A stretch of 64,000 nucleotides of DNA from Aliiroseovarius lamellibrachiae (GTDB lineage: Bacteria; Pseudomonadota; Alphaproteobacteria; Rhodobacterales; Rhodobacteraceae): positions 235,813 through 299,812 of the forward strand of contig NZ_JAHEVJ010000003.1 of the NCBI RefSeq assembly GCF_018599245.1, in the 5' to 3' direction. Within the stretch, counting starts at the first letter, position 1. Each line of letters starts with the position of its first letter. A program made the translations under genes and the position numbers. Below the pieces are notes generated by a model. It was not told the origin of the DNA. It worked only from the letters and a program-made list of their open reading frames with translations, and searched no databases. Positions 1 through 7,881 of the stretch are shown here, one piece after another.

Positions 1-5
1 TTCAT
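1..5 (-). CDS. Probable start of next Flp/Tad-locus gene (truncated by window edge)
   Basis: On the minus strand an ATG at 5-3 is preceded, eight bases upstream, by an AAGGA Shine-Dalgarno sequence (plus positions 14-18). It lies 50 bases after the pilin stop. Only the first codon is inside the window, so the product cannot be read. By position it may belong to the same pilus locus; that is inference. Confidence 0.35.
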
Positions 6-54
6 AGTTTCAGTCCTTGATAGAGTTGTTCGTCAGATCGTTTGAACGCTTGGC

Positions 55-252
55 TTAGCCGCCGTGGTTCATGATGGTCATTGTGTTCAGCTTCGAAGAG
101 ATCTTTGAAGCAAGGCCGGTTGTACCGCCGGAAACCGATGTCAAAACGGCGATGCCGAGGCCCACGATAGCGGCTGTCAGAACAACCCAGTCTACGGTTA
201 CTGCGCCATCTTCATCTGCGGTGAATTGGTTGATCAGGTTAAAAAGTTTCAT
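55..252 (-). CDS. flp: Flp-type pilin subunit (Flp/Fap family)
   Basis: A 65-residue protein with the layout of Flp pilins of the tight-adherence (Tad) secretion system: a short polar leader, the segment ADEDGAVTVDWVVLTA containing the expected processing region, and one hydrophobic helix (about residues 20-43). Pilins of this family are cleaved by a CpaA/TadV-type prepilin peptidase and assembled at the inner membrane into adhesive pili. The start at 252 is chosen over an in-frame codon at 285 because a GGAGGG ribosome site lies seven bases upstream (plus 257-265). The rest of the tad cluster is outside the window. The Asp-Trp pair in place of the common Glu-Tyr after the cleavage region is unremarkable in alphaproteobacterial Flp proteins. 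Family assignment is fairly sure; no function beyond pilus subunit can be read. Confidence 0.82.
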   Translation of the reverse strand: MKLFNLINQFTADEDGAVTVDWVVLTAAIVGLGIAVLTSVSGGTTGLASKISSKLNTMTIMNHGG

Positions 253-643
253 GTGTCGTCCCTCCGAAAGGTATCCAATTTGCATTCATTCCCGGGCTGG
301 CTTGCTGTGACCCTCGTTTGAGGTGTTCATCAGTGCCGCTCGGCATGTGGAAGAAATTGACCTTGGAATGGGGCAAGAGTGGGGCAGGTTTCGTTCGTTT
401 TTGCGTTTCTTAATTTTTTTTCACAATTTTCTCGTAAGAGACTGATAGTAAAGAATAATGTTAGTAAAGAAAATTAACCTCTAGGGTGTTTTAACTGTGT
501 TTGGGGCCAGTTTTGCACCGAATATGAAAGGAATTTCTGGTGTTTTTGCCTAGGATTTGCGAAAAATCGGGGCAAGAAAAATGGGAAAACCCAATTAAAA
601 ATCGTCAGCATCCACAGTTTAGCTGACCTAGGCAAAGAGAGCA
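253..643. promoter_or_regulatory. Divergent AT-rich intergenic region between flp and the transglycosylase
   Basis: A 391-base stretch without a credible gene. The part from about 400 to 610 is clearly richer in A/T than its surroundings, as expected for promoters driving flp leftwards and the transglycosylase rightwards. I see no clear -35/-10 pair, no long inverted repeat and no canonical CtrA site (TTAA-N7-TTAA). Confidence 0.4.
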
Positions 644-1492
644 GTGTTGCACATCATGCGGCGCGTCGTGACGAAATCCCTTTTGTTGGCCCATCTGGTG
701 CTGGCAATTTCATCTGGTGCGGTGCGGGCGGACAGCGCGCCGCCGCCGTTTGCCGAGTTTACCTTTAAAAAGGTGGGCGTGCCCTCGGGCGCGGGGAAAC
801 GCATCCAGGTGCAAATTGACCCGGCCGAGCAAGCCGCCGCTTTGGCGGTTCCCACGGCTGAGGATGCAACCGCCCCCAAGGGCGACGGCGCTGCTGCATT
901 GAAACCCAGCGGTTATGAATGGTTCTGGACCACGGTGTCGGCCAAACAGGATGGATCTGGCCCGGCGAACCTGCAACGCGCCTTTGTGGCCCTTGAGGAA
1001 AAAGAGGGGCTTGCGGCGCCGCGTCTGCAAGATCTTCAGGACATCGCGAAGGTCCACGGGTTGAACATCCTTAAGGCGACGGTCGGCACGGATGTCTCTC
1101 CGGCCTGGGTTTTGGCGTTGATTTCGGTGGAAAGTGCCGGGCGGGCGGATGCGATCAGTTCGGCGGGCGCGCAGGGGGTCATGCAACTGATCCCAGACAC
1201 CGCCGCGCGTTTTGGGGTCGAAGATGCCTCTGACCCTGCGCAGAACATCAAAGGGGGCGTGGCCTATATGGCGTGGCTCTTAAAACACTTCAATGGCGAC
1301 CCCATTCTGGCGATGGCCGGATATAATGCGGGTGAAAACGCCGTGAAAGACAATCAAGGCGTGCCGCCCTATCCGGAAACGCGCGCCTATATTCCCAAAG
1401 TACTTGCCGCTTGGCGGGTGGCGCGCGGGCTTTGCCTGACGCCGCCAGAACTCCTAAGCGATGGCTGCGTGTTTGCAGTGAAAGGATCTTAA
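644..1492 (+). CDS. Secreted lytic transglycosylase (SLT domain)
   Basis: A 282-residue exported murein hydrolase. An N-terminal signal peptide (positively charged start, hydrophobic core, AVRA just before the mature end at about residue 29) is followed by a low-complexity region and then an SLT/lysozyme-like domain at about 140-260. The hallmark motifs are present: the catalytic glutamate E163 in ISVESAG, the GAQGVMQLIP block at 175-184, and AGYNAGENAV near 225-234. Family enzymes cleave the MurNAc-GlcNAc bond with formation of 1,6-anhydroMurNAc. The start is uncertain: GTG at 644 or ATG at 656; neither has a strong ribosome site, and both keep the signal peptide. Only one base separates its stop from the next gene, so the two are co-transcribed. 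Which cell process it serves (pilus passage, recycling, division) cannot be read. Confidence 0.88.
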   Translation: MLHIMRRVVTKSLLLAHLVLAISSGAVRADSAPPPFAEFTFKKVGVPSGAGKRIQVQIDPAEQAAALAVPTAEDATAPKGDGAAALKPSGYEWFWTTVSAKQDGSGPANLQRAFVALEEKEGLAAPRLQDLQDIAKVHGLNILKATVGTDVSPAWVLALISVESAGRADAISSAGAQGVMQLIPDTAARFGVEDASDPAQNIKGGVAYMAWLLKHFNGDPILAMAGYNAGENAVKDNQGVPPYPETRAYIPKVLAAWRVARGLCLTPPELLSDGCVFAVKGS

Positions 1493-1493
1493 G

Positions 1494-2927
1494 ATGTCGC
1501 AAAAACCGCTGGTTCTGGATGTGGACGGCACATTCTTACGCACGGATATGTTGTTTGAATGTTTTTGGGCGGGGCTGGGGCGTGATCCGATTGCGACGCT
1601 GAAAACTTCGTTCAAGCATGTCAGTGATCCGGCCAAGCTGAAAGCGGAACTGGCAGAGATTGCGCCGCTGCGGGTGGATTTGTTGCCTGTTTCAGAACCG
1701 GTGCAGGCGCTGGTGGATCAAGCGAAAGGGGAGGGGCGCGAGGTTGTGCTTGCCTCTGCCTCGCATATTTCGCAGGTCAAACCGCTGGCTGAACATTATG
1801 AGCTGTCGACCCGTGTCTTTGCCACGCAAGGACGCCAGAACCTGAAAGGATCCGCCAAGGCCGAGGCATTGGTAGAGGTGTTCGGCGAAGGTGGCTTTGA
1901 CTACGCTGGCAATGCGCCGGTGGATAAAGCGATTTGGAAACACGCCGATCACGCCTATGTGGTGGGGGATGCAAAATCCGCAACCGAAATGCGCGCTTTG
2001 GGCAAAGAGGTGACCGAGCTTGAGGGCGGCTGGACGGGGCGGGCCCTGTTGAAAAGCTTTCGCCCGCATCAATGGGTGAAAAACGTGCTTCTGTTGGTGC
2101 CTTTGGTGGCGGCGCATGATTTTTCCCTCAGCACGCTTTTGCTGGCGCTGCTGGGCATCATCAGTTTTTCGGCGGGGGCCTCTGCGATTTATCTGGTCAA
2201 TGACCTGTTGGATTTGGAAGCGGACCGTTTGCATGTCAAGAAATGCACACGTCCCTTTGCGGCAGGCACCGTACCTTTGCAGGTCGGCATGGCGGCATTT
2301 TTTGGATTGGCCGCTTTAGCGCTGGGGTTGGCGGCGGCCCTGTCGCCCGCGTTCTTGGGCGTGGTTGCGTTTTATATGACGCTGTCGCTGGCCTATTCAT
2401 TGAAACTGAAACGCATGCGTTGGGTCGATATCGCGGTGCTGGCCAGCCTTTATACGCTGCGGGTGGTCGCGGGGGCTGCGGCCACCGGTATTTTTGTAAC
2501 CGGGTATTTGTTGGTGTTCATCTTCCCGGTGTTTATGGCGCTTGGCTGTGTGAAACGGTTGACTGAACTGACATTGGCCACCTCGGACGCGCGCCTTCCC
2601 GGGCGCGGCTACGGTCGCCCGGATCGGCCAGACCTGCTGAATGTTGCGGGGCTGGGCGTTGTGGCGGCTTTGGTGGCGTTTTTCCTCTATTCCTTCACCG
2701 ATCAGGCGATTGGGCTTTATAAAACACAATGGCTGATTTGGGTGGCTGAACTGCCGCTGGCATGGTGGCTGATCCGCATGGTGCGGCTGGGATGGTACGG
2801 CAAACAGGATTACGACCCGATTGTATTTGCGATGAAAGACAAGCGCGGTATTGGGCTGATGCTGATGACCATGGCGATCATGTTTTACGCCGCGGGCCTG
2901 TGGCATCAATGGTTTGGGATTGGCTGA
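1494..2927 (+). CDS. HAD phosphatase-UbiA prenyltransferase fusion, likely polyprenyl-P phosphoribosyltransferase type
   Basis: A 477-residue two-domain protein. Residues about 1-180 are HAD-like: motif I DVDGTF with D9 and D11, a VLASAS motif II near 85-90 and a VVGDAKSA motif IV near 156-163, the last lacking the usual second acidic residue. Residues about 185-475 are a polytopic UbiA domain with the signature RPHQWVKNVL (190-199), the metal/diphosphate motif NDLLDLEAD (N236, D240, D244) and a second loop YSLKLKRMRWVDI. The RPxQWxKN block is what I know from decaprenyl-phosphate 5-phosphoribose synthase (mycobacterial UbiA, Rv3806c type) and the rhizobial NoeC type. Together with the DprE2- and DprE1-like genes that follow convergently, transfer of phosphoribose from PRPP to a polyprenyl phosphate is the likely reaction. 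The HAD domain may remove the 5-phosphate (inference). An AAGGAT ribosome site precedes the ATG. Confidence 0.8.
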   Translation: MSQKPLVLDVDGTFLRTDMLFECFWAGLGRDPIATLKTSFKHVSDPAKLKAELAEIAPLRVDLLPVSEPVQALVDQAKGEGREVVLASASHISQVKPLAEHYELSTRVFATQGRQNLKGSAKAEALVEVFGEGGFDYAGNAPVDKAIWKHADHAYVVGDAKSATEMRALGKEVTELEGGWTGRALLKSFRPHQWVKNVLLLVPLVAAHDFSLSTLLLALLGIISFSAGASAIYLVNDLLDLEADRLHVKKCTRPFAAGTVPLQVGMAAFFGLAALALGLAAALSPAFLGVVAFYMTLSLAYSLKLKRMRWVDIAVLASLYTLRVVAGAAATGIFVTGYLLVFIFPVFMALGCVKRLTELTLATSDARLPGRGYGRPDRPDLLNVAGLGVVAALVAFFLYSFTDQAIGLYKTQWLIWVAELPLAWWLIRMVRLGWYGKQDYDPIVFAMKDKRGIGLMLMTMAIMFYAAGLWHQWFGIG

Positions 2928-2961
2928 TCCGCTGGGTCGTGCGGGTCGTGATGTAGATATT

Positions 2962-2990
2962 TCGCCTTCGGCGAGGATATTTTTGACAAG
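2962..2990 (+). repeat. Small hairpin plus GAGGATATTT...CAAGAAAAA motif (candidate dispersed intergenic element)
   Basis: A TCGCC/GGCGA hairpin (2962-2966 with 2970-2974) is followed by AGGATATTTTTGACAAGAAAAA. A close relative of the trailing motif occurs at 40234-40256 after the M20 hydrolase, also just downstream of small hairpins. Two copies in one window at gene 3' ends suggest a short dispersed element. The T run after the hairpin could also terminate the HAD-UbiA transcript. Confidence 0.45.
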
Positions 2991-2993
2991 AAA

Positions 2994-3017
2994 AAAGGGG
3001 GCGTCGCGGCCCCCTTT
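2994..3017. terminator. Bidirectional Rho-independent terminator
   Basis: Perfect nine-base-pair stem AAAGGGGGC / GCCCCCTTT (2994-3002 with 3009-3017) around a six-base loop, between two convergent genes ending at 2927 and 3040. A run of A on the left gives a T tract when read leftwards, so it suits the reductase operon best. Confidence 0.8.
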
Positions 3018-3039
3018 GTGTTTGGTCCTGATTGGGTCG

Positions 3040-3783
3040 TCAGATCGACATCTTCTTGAAAATGAATTCTGGGATGTGCCGAATGATCAACATGATGTAG
3101 CGCCAGAAAAACGGCGTGTAGATCACGTTCTTTTTCTTCTCAACCGCGCGCATCAGGTCACTTGCGACTTTGTCAGGGGACGCCACAAGGAACATGCCTT
3201 CGACGTCCCATGTCATTGCGGTGTCGACAAAGCCGGGTTTCACCGTGACCACATGGCCACCGGACCGGGTGAGGCGGTTGCGTAGGCCAGAGAGGTATGT
3301 GGCAAAACCTGCTTTCGCCGCGCCGTAGACATAGTTGCCGATCCGACCGCGATCACCTGCGACGGATCCCACGCCCACCACAGTGCCTGCACCGCGGGCC
3401 TCCATCAAAGGGGCCAAGGATTGTAAGAAGCGGGCAGGGCCGGTGAAGCTGTCCATCACCGTGCCGTCGATGAGCGATGGGTCTTCGTCGATGGCGTCCT
3501 GGGGCGGCATGGAGCCGACAAAGACGGCGGCGTTGATCACGCCCCCTACGGCGTCGGCCTCGGCAAGGATGGGCGCAAATGTTTCGGCGTCGCGGGCGTC
3601 AAATTTTACCGCGCGCGCGTCTGTGCCGCGCAGGCGCATGTCTTCTGCACTGCGTTTCAAATCATCCATATCGCGTCCAGCCAGAAGCACCACCGCGCCC
3701 TGATCCGCGACCTTACGGGCAAAGGCGCGCGCCATGGAACTGGTTGCGCCAAGGATGATCCAGGTTTGTGTCATCTCACTCAT
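3040..3783 (-). CDS. Short-chain dehydrogenase, DprE2-like (polyprenylphosphoryl 2-keto-pentose reductase)
   Basis: A 247-residue classical SDR. The Rossmann turn GATSSMARA (12-20) binds the nicotinamide cofactor; the catalytic set is S140 in VGSVAGDRG with Y153 and K157 in YVYGAAKAG. The VGSVAGDRGR...YVYGAAKAG block resembles DprE2, which with DprE1 epimerises decaprenylphosphoryl ribose at C2 to the arabinose form. The C-terminus (residues about 220-247) is basic and hydrophobic, which may place it at the membrane. Its start overlaps the stop of the upstream oxidase gene by ATGA (3780-3783), so the pair is translationally coupled, as expected for a two-enzyme epimerase. An alternative start is Met4. 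Exact substrate is inferred from the neighbours, not from a residue signature. Confidence 0.8.
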   Translation of the reverse strand: MSEMTQTWIILGATSSMARAFARKVADQGAVVLLAGRDMDDLKRSAEDMRLRGTDARAVKFDARDAETFAPILAEADAVGGVINAAVFVGSMPPQDAIDEDPSLIDGTVMDSFTGPARFLQSLAPLMEARGAGTVVGVGSVAGDRGRIGNYVYGAAKAGFATYLSGLRNRLTRSGGHVVTVKPGFVDTAMTWDVEGMFLVASPDKVASDLMRAVEKKKNVIYTPFFWRYIMLIIRHIPEFIFKKMSI

Positions 3784-5090
3784 ATCGCGTTCCTCAGGTC
3801 CAGGCGGCGGGTCATGTCGGTGGCAAAGGCGTGGTCCGGGTCGGCTTTGTCGGCCAGTTTGGTCCAGTCGCCATGCTCGGGGTACATTGCTTTGATCGCG
3901 GGGCCGGTGGCCAGCGCGTCTTTGGCCAGATACAGCCGCCCACCTGCGTCTTTGGTCATATCCTCAAGCCGGGCAATCAGGTCTTTGGCGTTGTCGCGTG
4001 CGGGGAAATCCACGGCGAGGGTATAGCCCTCCATCGGGAACGACATATGCCCCGCGCGACCCGGTCCCATGCGTTTGAGCACGGCCAAGGGCGACGCCAA
4101 ACCGGAGCGCGCAATCAGGCCCAGCATTTCGCGCAATGCGTCCATCTGATCAAGCGGAACCACGTTTTGAAACTGATGAAAGCCGCGTTTGCCATACAGG
4201 CGGTTCCAGTCGTGGATCTTATCCAATGGAAAGAAAAAGTCGTCGATCCGCTTGACCGAGCTTTTGCCTGATCCCGGAACCCGGCGGAAGTAGGCCGCGT
4301 TAAACGCGCGGACGATGGGGCCGGAAAGCGCCCAGTTTGGCGCATTCATCGGCACGGATTTGGACGGTTTGGCGGTGGGCAGAAGCCCTTTGGCCAGCTC
4401 TGCCTCTTCAATAACACCTCGCCCCAGCGCGCCGCCGGTGGCGGTGGCGTCAATCCAGCCGACGCAATATTCGGCGGTGCTGGCGTCCAGAAGGTTGATG
4501 TGCTGATCCCAATTATCCGCGCGCTGTTCGGTGACCATCATCACGTCGCCCGCGCAGGGTTTCAGTTGCAATTTCGCCTCGGCAATCACACCGGTCTGGC
4601 CAATGCCGCCCATGGTTGCGCGGAAAAGATCTTTGTTCTTCGTTGGCGTGGCGGTGGTGCGTTTGTCGCCTTGCAGCAAGGTGACCGACAGCACATGCTG
4701 GCCAAAACTGCCTGCGTTGTGGTGGTTTTTACCGTGCACATCCTGCGCGATACAGCCGCCCACCGTGGCAAACCCGGTGCCGGGCATGACCGCCGGGATC
4801 CAGCCTTTGGGGGCAAAGACATGTGCAAGCTCGCCGATGGTGATCCCGGCCTCAACCGTGACCACACCTGTGCCTGCGTCAAAGCCAAGGATGCGGTTCA
4901 TCCGGGTCATGTCGATCGCTTTGCCGTCAGAATTTAACGCCGCATCGCCGTAGGACCGGCGGTTGCCGATGGCGGGGCAGGGCGTCTTTGCAATCTCGCT
5001 TAAGGCGCGGGCGCGCTCTGGGCGGGCCAGCTGTCCGTTGGCGGATAATACCCGCCCCCAGCCTGTATATTCTGTTGTCTTCCAGCTCAT
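3780..5090 (-). CDS. FAD-dependent oxidase, DprE1-like (polyprenylphosphoryl ribose 2'-oxidase)
   Basis: A 436-residue flavoenzyme of the vanillyl-alcohol-oxidase fold. The FAD-binding half holds IGNRRSYGDAAL (41-52) and PGTGFATVGGCIAQDVHGKNHH (103-124); YCVGWIDA (208-215) and the C-terminal GRLYLAKDA block (384-392) are characteristic of DprE1. K390 aligns with the catalytic lysine of the mycobacterial enzyme, and the position 31 residues before it, the benzothiazinone-target cysteine there, is alanine here (A359). Family role: oxidation of C2 of polyprenylphosphoryl ribose to the keto intermediate that the DprE2-like partner reduces. It is second in a leftward operon: 21 bases separate it from the flippase-like gene upstream and four bases overlap the reductase downstream. 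Assignment to the DprE1 family is strong; the true pentose is inferred. Confidence 0.85.
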   Translation of the reverse strand: MSWKTTEYTGWGRVLSANGQLARPERARALSEIAKTPCPAIGNRRSYGDAALNSDGKAIDMTRMNRILGFDAGTGVVTVEAGITIGELAHVFAPKGWIPAVMPGTGFATVGGCIAQDVHGKNHHNAGSFGQHVLSVTLLQGDKRTTATPTKNKDLFRATMGGIGQTGVIAEAKLQLKPCAGDVMMVTEQRADNWDQHINLLDASTAEYCVGWIDATATGGALGRGVIEEAELAKGLLPTAKPSKSVPMNAPNWALSGPIVRAFNAAYFRRVPGSGKSSVKRIDDFFFPLDKIHDWNRLYGKRGFHQFQNVVPLDQMDALREMLGLIARSGLASPLAVLKRMGPGRAGHMSFPMEGYTLAVDFPARDNAKDLIARLEDMTKDAGGRLYLAKDALATGPAIKAMYPEHGDWTKLADKADPDHAFATDMTRRLDLRNAI

Positions 5091-5111
5091 GTCGTTCTTT
5101 CTTGCCCCGGC

Positions 5112-6194
5112 TTAAACGCGGGTGCTTTTTAGGGAGTATTTCTCTGCGATTGGGAAAATGGCGAGGCCAAGGCCAATGGCAAACCAAAGGGTTGTGACGC
5201 GGATGATGGCGGTCGCGGGAATGGAGACCTCAAGCGGGACGCCTTCGAGTGAGAGGAGCGCGATCATCGCTGCTTCTGCCCCGCCAACACCGCCGGGCGC
5301 GCCGGTCAGCCCGCCTGCGAGGGTGGAAAACACAAAGATCGCAACTGCCGTGGCAAAGCCGATGTTAGATCCCAGCCAAACAAGCAACAGGTGAAAGGCA
5401 TAGCCCTCGGCGATCCAGCCCACCACCCCCAAAAGGGCGGCAAACCCCATTAGGCTGGGCGAGGAAAAGGCCGAAAGCGAGCCTGCGGCGCGACGGATGC
5501 GCACCCAAAGTCGGGCAAACCGTCCGGTGATGCGGTGGCCGAAAGTGGCGACAGCGGCTAGGAGTTTGGGGCGGGTGGCGATGAAACCCGCGATCAGCGC
5601 AAGCATGGCCACAGGCACGCCGCCTGCGATGCCTTTCATCGACATGGAGAGGGAAACGGCGAGGATCACGGCCATGGCAGTGAGATCCGAGGCGCGATCG
5701 ACCAGCACCAAGGGCGCGGTGCGTTCAAAGGCCCAACCGGTTTCGCGTCTTAGCCAACGCATGCGCACCAGTTCCCCCACACGGCCGGGTGTGACGGACA
5801 TGGCAAAGCCGCCAAGGAAATGACGCAGGTTTTGGACAAGATGTGTGGGCAGGCCCAAGCGGCGGGCAAACAGATGCCAGCGCAGCCCGCGAAAGAGGTA
5901 ATTGACGAGCGACAGAAGGAGGAGCGCCGCAATTTGCCAAAGCGACAGCTTGGCGATTTGGGCGCGGGTTTCTTCCCATCCGGTGGCGGCGGCCAGACCG
6001 ATTAACCCGGCCAGCATGAGGGCAAACAACCCGCCCAGCACCAAAGTATCGCGCAAACGGCGATTGGGGGCGGTCCCCGCGTTGGTCCCAGTGTCGGCCC
6101 CGGTGTCGGGGGACGCGGATTGGGGGATGGAGTGTGTACTGCTCATGCTCATGTCCGCGTTTTGTCGCAGGATTGAGGCGAGAATATGAAACAA
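5112..6194 (-). CDS. Flippase-like integral membrane protein (LPG_synthase_TM / UPF0104 family)
   Basis: A protein of up to 360 residues with roughly eight hydrophobic segments, short R/G-rich loops (for example GRVGELVRMRWLRRETG) and a GLTGAPGGVGGAEA segment typical of the lysylphosphatidylglycerol-synthase transmembrane family. It lacks the soluble aminoacyl-transferase domain of true MprF, so lysinylation is not implied. As first gene of the operon with the DprE1- and DprE2-like genes, a role in moving or handling a polyprenyl-linked sugar is a reasonable guess, but unproven. The start is uncertain: methionines at 6194, 6152 and 6146 are in frame and none has a good ribosome site; the low-complexity residues about 17-45 precede the first membrane helix. 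Confidence 0.7.
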   Translation of the reverse strand: MFHILASILRQNADMSMSSTHSIPQSASPDTGADTGTNAGTAPNRRLRDTLVLGGLFALMLAGLIGLAAATGWEETRAQIAKLSLWQIAALLLLSLVNYLFRGLRWHLFARRLGLPTHLVQNLRHFLGGFAMSVTPGRVGELVRMRWLRRETGWAFERTAPLVLVDRASDLTAMAVILAVSLSMSMKGIAGGVPVAMLALIAGFIATRPKLLAAVATFGHRITGRFARLWVRIRRAAGSLSAFSSPSLMGFAALLGVVGWIAEGYAFHLLLVWLGSNIGFATAVAIFVFSTLAGGLTGAPGGVGGAEAAMIALLSLEGVPLEVSIPATAIIRVTTLWFAIGLGLAIFPIAEKYSLKSTRV

Positions 6195-6272
6195 TACGGG
6201 AAATGGCGAGGGATTTTACGAAATGTGGGGATTGTCTAACGGGATGTGACATTGGCTTGGGGATAGGACGCA

Positions 6273-6298
6273 AAAGGGCCCCCGGATGGGAGCCCTTG
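6273..6298 (-). terminator. Rho-independent terminator of the CoA-transferase operon
   Basis: Inverted repeat AAGGGC (6274-6279) / GCCCTT (6292-6297) with additional pairing of the CCC/GGG inside; read leftwards it ends in TTTTGCG. It lies 30 bases after the scoB stop. Confidence 0.75.
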
Positions 6299-6327
6299 GT
6301 TGTTCAATGGAATGATCCGTTGGACGT

Positions 6328-6954
6328 TTAGTTGACGATGGTTGCCTCGGTCGCGGCGCGCAGTTCGTCTTCGGTCACGCCATCAGCGGTCTCGACGATC
6401 TTGAGGCCACCCTCAACCACATCCAGCACACCAAGGTTGGTGATGATGCGGTCGACGACTTTTTGACCTGTCAGGGGCAGGGTACAGGATTTCAGCACTT
6501 TGCTGTCGCCGTGTTTGTTGGTGTGATCCATCACAACCACCACGCGGCCCACGCCCGCCACCAGATCCATAGCGCCCCCCATGCCTTTCACGAGCTTGCC
6601 GGGGATCATCCAGTTGGCGAGGTCGCCGTTTTCGTCCACTTCCATTGCGCCCAGGATCGCCATGGCAATCTTGCCACCACGGATCATGCCAAAGCTCATC
6701 GAGCTGTCGAAATAGGCGGTTTGTGGCAGTTCGGTGATGGTTTGCTTGCCGGCGTTAATCAGATCCGCGTCGATCTCATCTTCGGTGGGAAAAGGCCCCA
6801 TGCCGAGCATGCCGTTTTCCGATTGCAGCGTCACTTCGACCCCCTCGGGGATGTAGTTGGACACCAGCGTCGGAATGCCGATGCCAAGGTTCACATACCA
6901 ACCGTCTTGCAGTTCTTGTGCCGCGCGGGCGGCCATTTGATTACGATCCCACAT
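6328..6954 (-). CDS. scoB: 3-oxoacid CoA-transferase subunit B
   Basis: A 208-residue beta subunit of succinyl-CoA:3-oxoacid CoA-transferase (SCOT/AtoA type). The family active-site motif SENGMLG is at 45-51, with E46 the glutamate that forms the enzyme-CoA thioester. [10 protein letters not shown] near 22-31 and the glycine-rich [20 protein letters not shown] region are conserved. With the A subunit it moves CoA between succinate and acetoacetate (or a similar 3-oxoacid), linking ketone-body or PHB breakdown to the TCA cycle; acetoacetate is also the end product of the leucine operon at 50-58 kb. Length is normal. Only three bases separate it from the upstream scoA stop, so the pair forms one operon closed by the terminator at 6273-6298. 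Confidence 0.93.
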   Translation of the reverse strand: MWDRNQMAARAAQELQDGWYVNLGIGIPTLVSNYIPEGVEVTLQSENGMLGMGPFPTEDEIDADLINAGKQTITELPQTAYFDSSMSFGMIRGGKIAMAILGAMEVDENGDLANWMIPGKLVKGMGGAMDLVAGVGRVVVVMDHTNKHGDSKVLKSCTLPLTGQKVVDRIITNLGVLDVVEGGLKIVETADGVTEDELRAATEATIVN

Positions 6955-6957
6955 GGA

Positions 6958-7653
6958 TTACCCCTCCCGTACGGTGCGTTGTTCGATGCGTTTTTCGTGG
7001 TCGCCTTGGATGATGCGATGCACGTAGATGCCCGGCAGGTGGATGCTGTCGGGATCAAGTGACCCGGTTGGCACGATTTCCTCGACCTCAACCACACAGG
7101 TTTTGCCACACATGGCGGCGGGCGGGTTGAAGTTGCGGGCAGTTTTGCGGAAAACGAGGTTGCCTGTGGCATCCGCTTTCCACGCTTTTACGATCGAGAG
7201 ATCCGCAAAGATGCCTTCTTCAAGGATATAGGTCTCGCCATTGAAATCCTTGTGCTCTTTGCCTTCTGCAATCACGGTGCCCACGCCGGTTTTGGTGTAA
7301 AATCCGGGGATGCCGTGACCGGCGGCGCGCATGCGTTCGGCCAGCGTGCCTTGGGGGTTAAATTCCAGCTCAAGCTCGCCCGAGAGATACTGGCGCATGA
7401 ATTCCGCGTTTTCACCCACGTAAGACGAGATCATCTTGGAGACCTGTTTGGTCTGCAACAAAATGCCAATGCCAAAATCATCCACGCCCGCGTTGTTTGA
7501 CGCGAAGGTCAGGTTTTTGACGCCGCTGTCTTTGATCGCTTCCAGAAGCAATTCGGGGATGCCACACAGGCCAAAACCGCCTGCGGCAATCAGCATGTCG
7601 TCGGTCAAAAGCCCGTCCAGAGCTTCGGCCGCCGAGCCGTATACCTTTTTCAT
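6958..7653 (-). CDS. scoA: 3-oxoacid CoA-transferase subunit A
   Basis: A 231-residue alpha subunit: MKKVYGSAAEALDGLL at the N-terminus, then the conserved GGFGLCGIPELL CoA-binding segment (about 25-36) and SNNAGVDDFGIG. It pairs with scoB, which carries the catalytic glutamate. The start at 7653 is fixed by a GAGAGGAC ribosome site eight bases upstream; longer in-frame readings reach into non-conserved sequence. Length fits the family. No other gene lies in the operon, so the substrate (acetoacetate versus another 3-oxoacid) is taken from overall resemblance to SCOT. Confidence 0.92.
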   Translation of the reverse strand: MKKVYGSAAEALDGLLTDDMLIAAGGFGLCGIPELLLEAIKDSGVKNLTFASNNAGVDDFGIGILLQTKQVSKMISSYVGENAEFMRQYLSGELELEFNPQGTLAERMRAAGHGIPGFYTKTGVGTVIAEGKEHKDFNGETYILEEGIFADLSIVKAWKADATGNLVFRKTARNFNPPAAMCGKTCVVEVEEIVPTGSLDPDSIHLPGIYVHRIIQGDHEKRIEQRTVREG

Positions 7654-7881
7654 GAAACTGTCCTCTCGTCTGTTCTGATCAAGGTTCTGGCGCGTGAAGG
7701 GGGGCGGTGTCAACGAAACACAAAGAAAATTGGGGTTTCGGGTATTTCTACCTAGGGGAAAGCGCCGAAAAGGGGGGATATAACTTTGGGTTATTGAAGG
7801 GATTCTCATCCAAAGTCCAATATTCATGGGTGGAAAGCAGGCGCAGGTTCAGGGCATCGGATCAACAAAAGGAAAATCCAA

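Noticed and set aside
455-480. CtrA-like site near the flp promoter
   Set aside because: TTAG and TTAA occur nine bases apart, not the seven of the known motif.
5112-6194. MprF lysyl-phosphatidylglycerol synthase
   Set aside because: Only the membrane part of the family is present; the soluble aminoacyl-transferase domain is absent.
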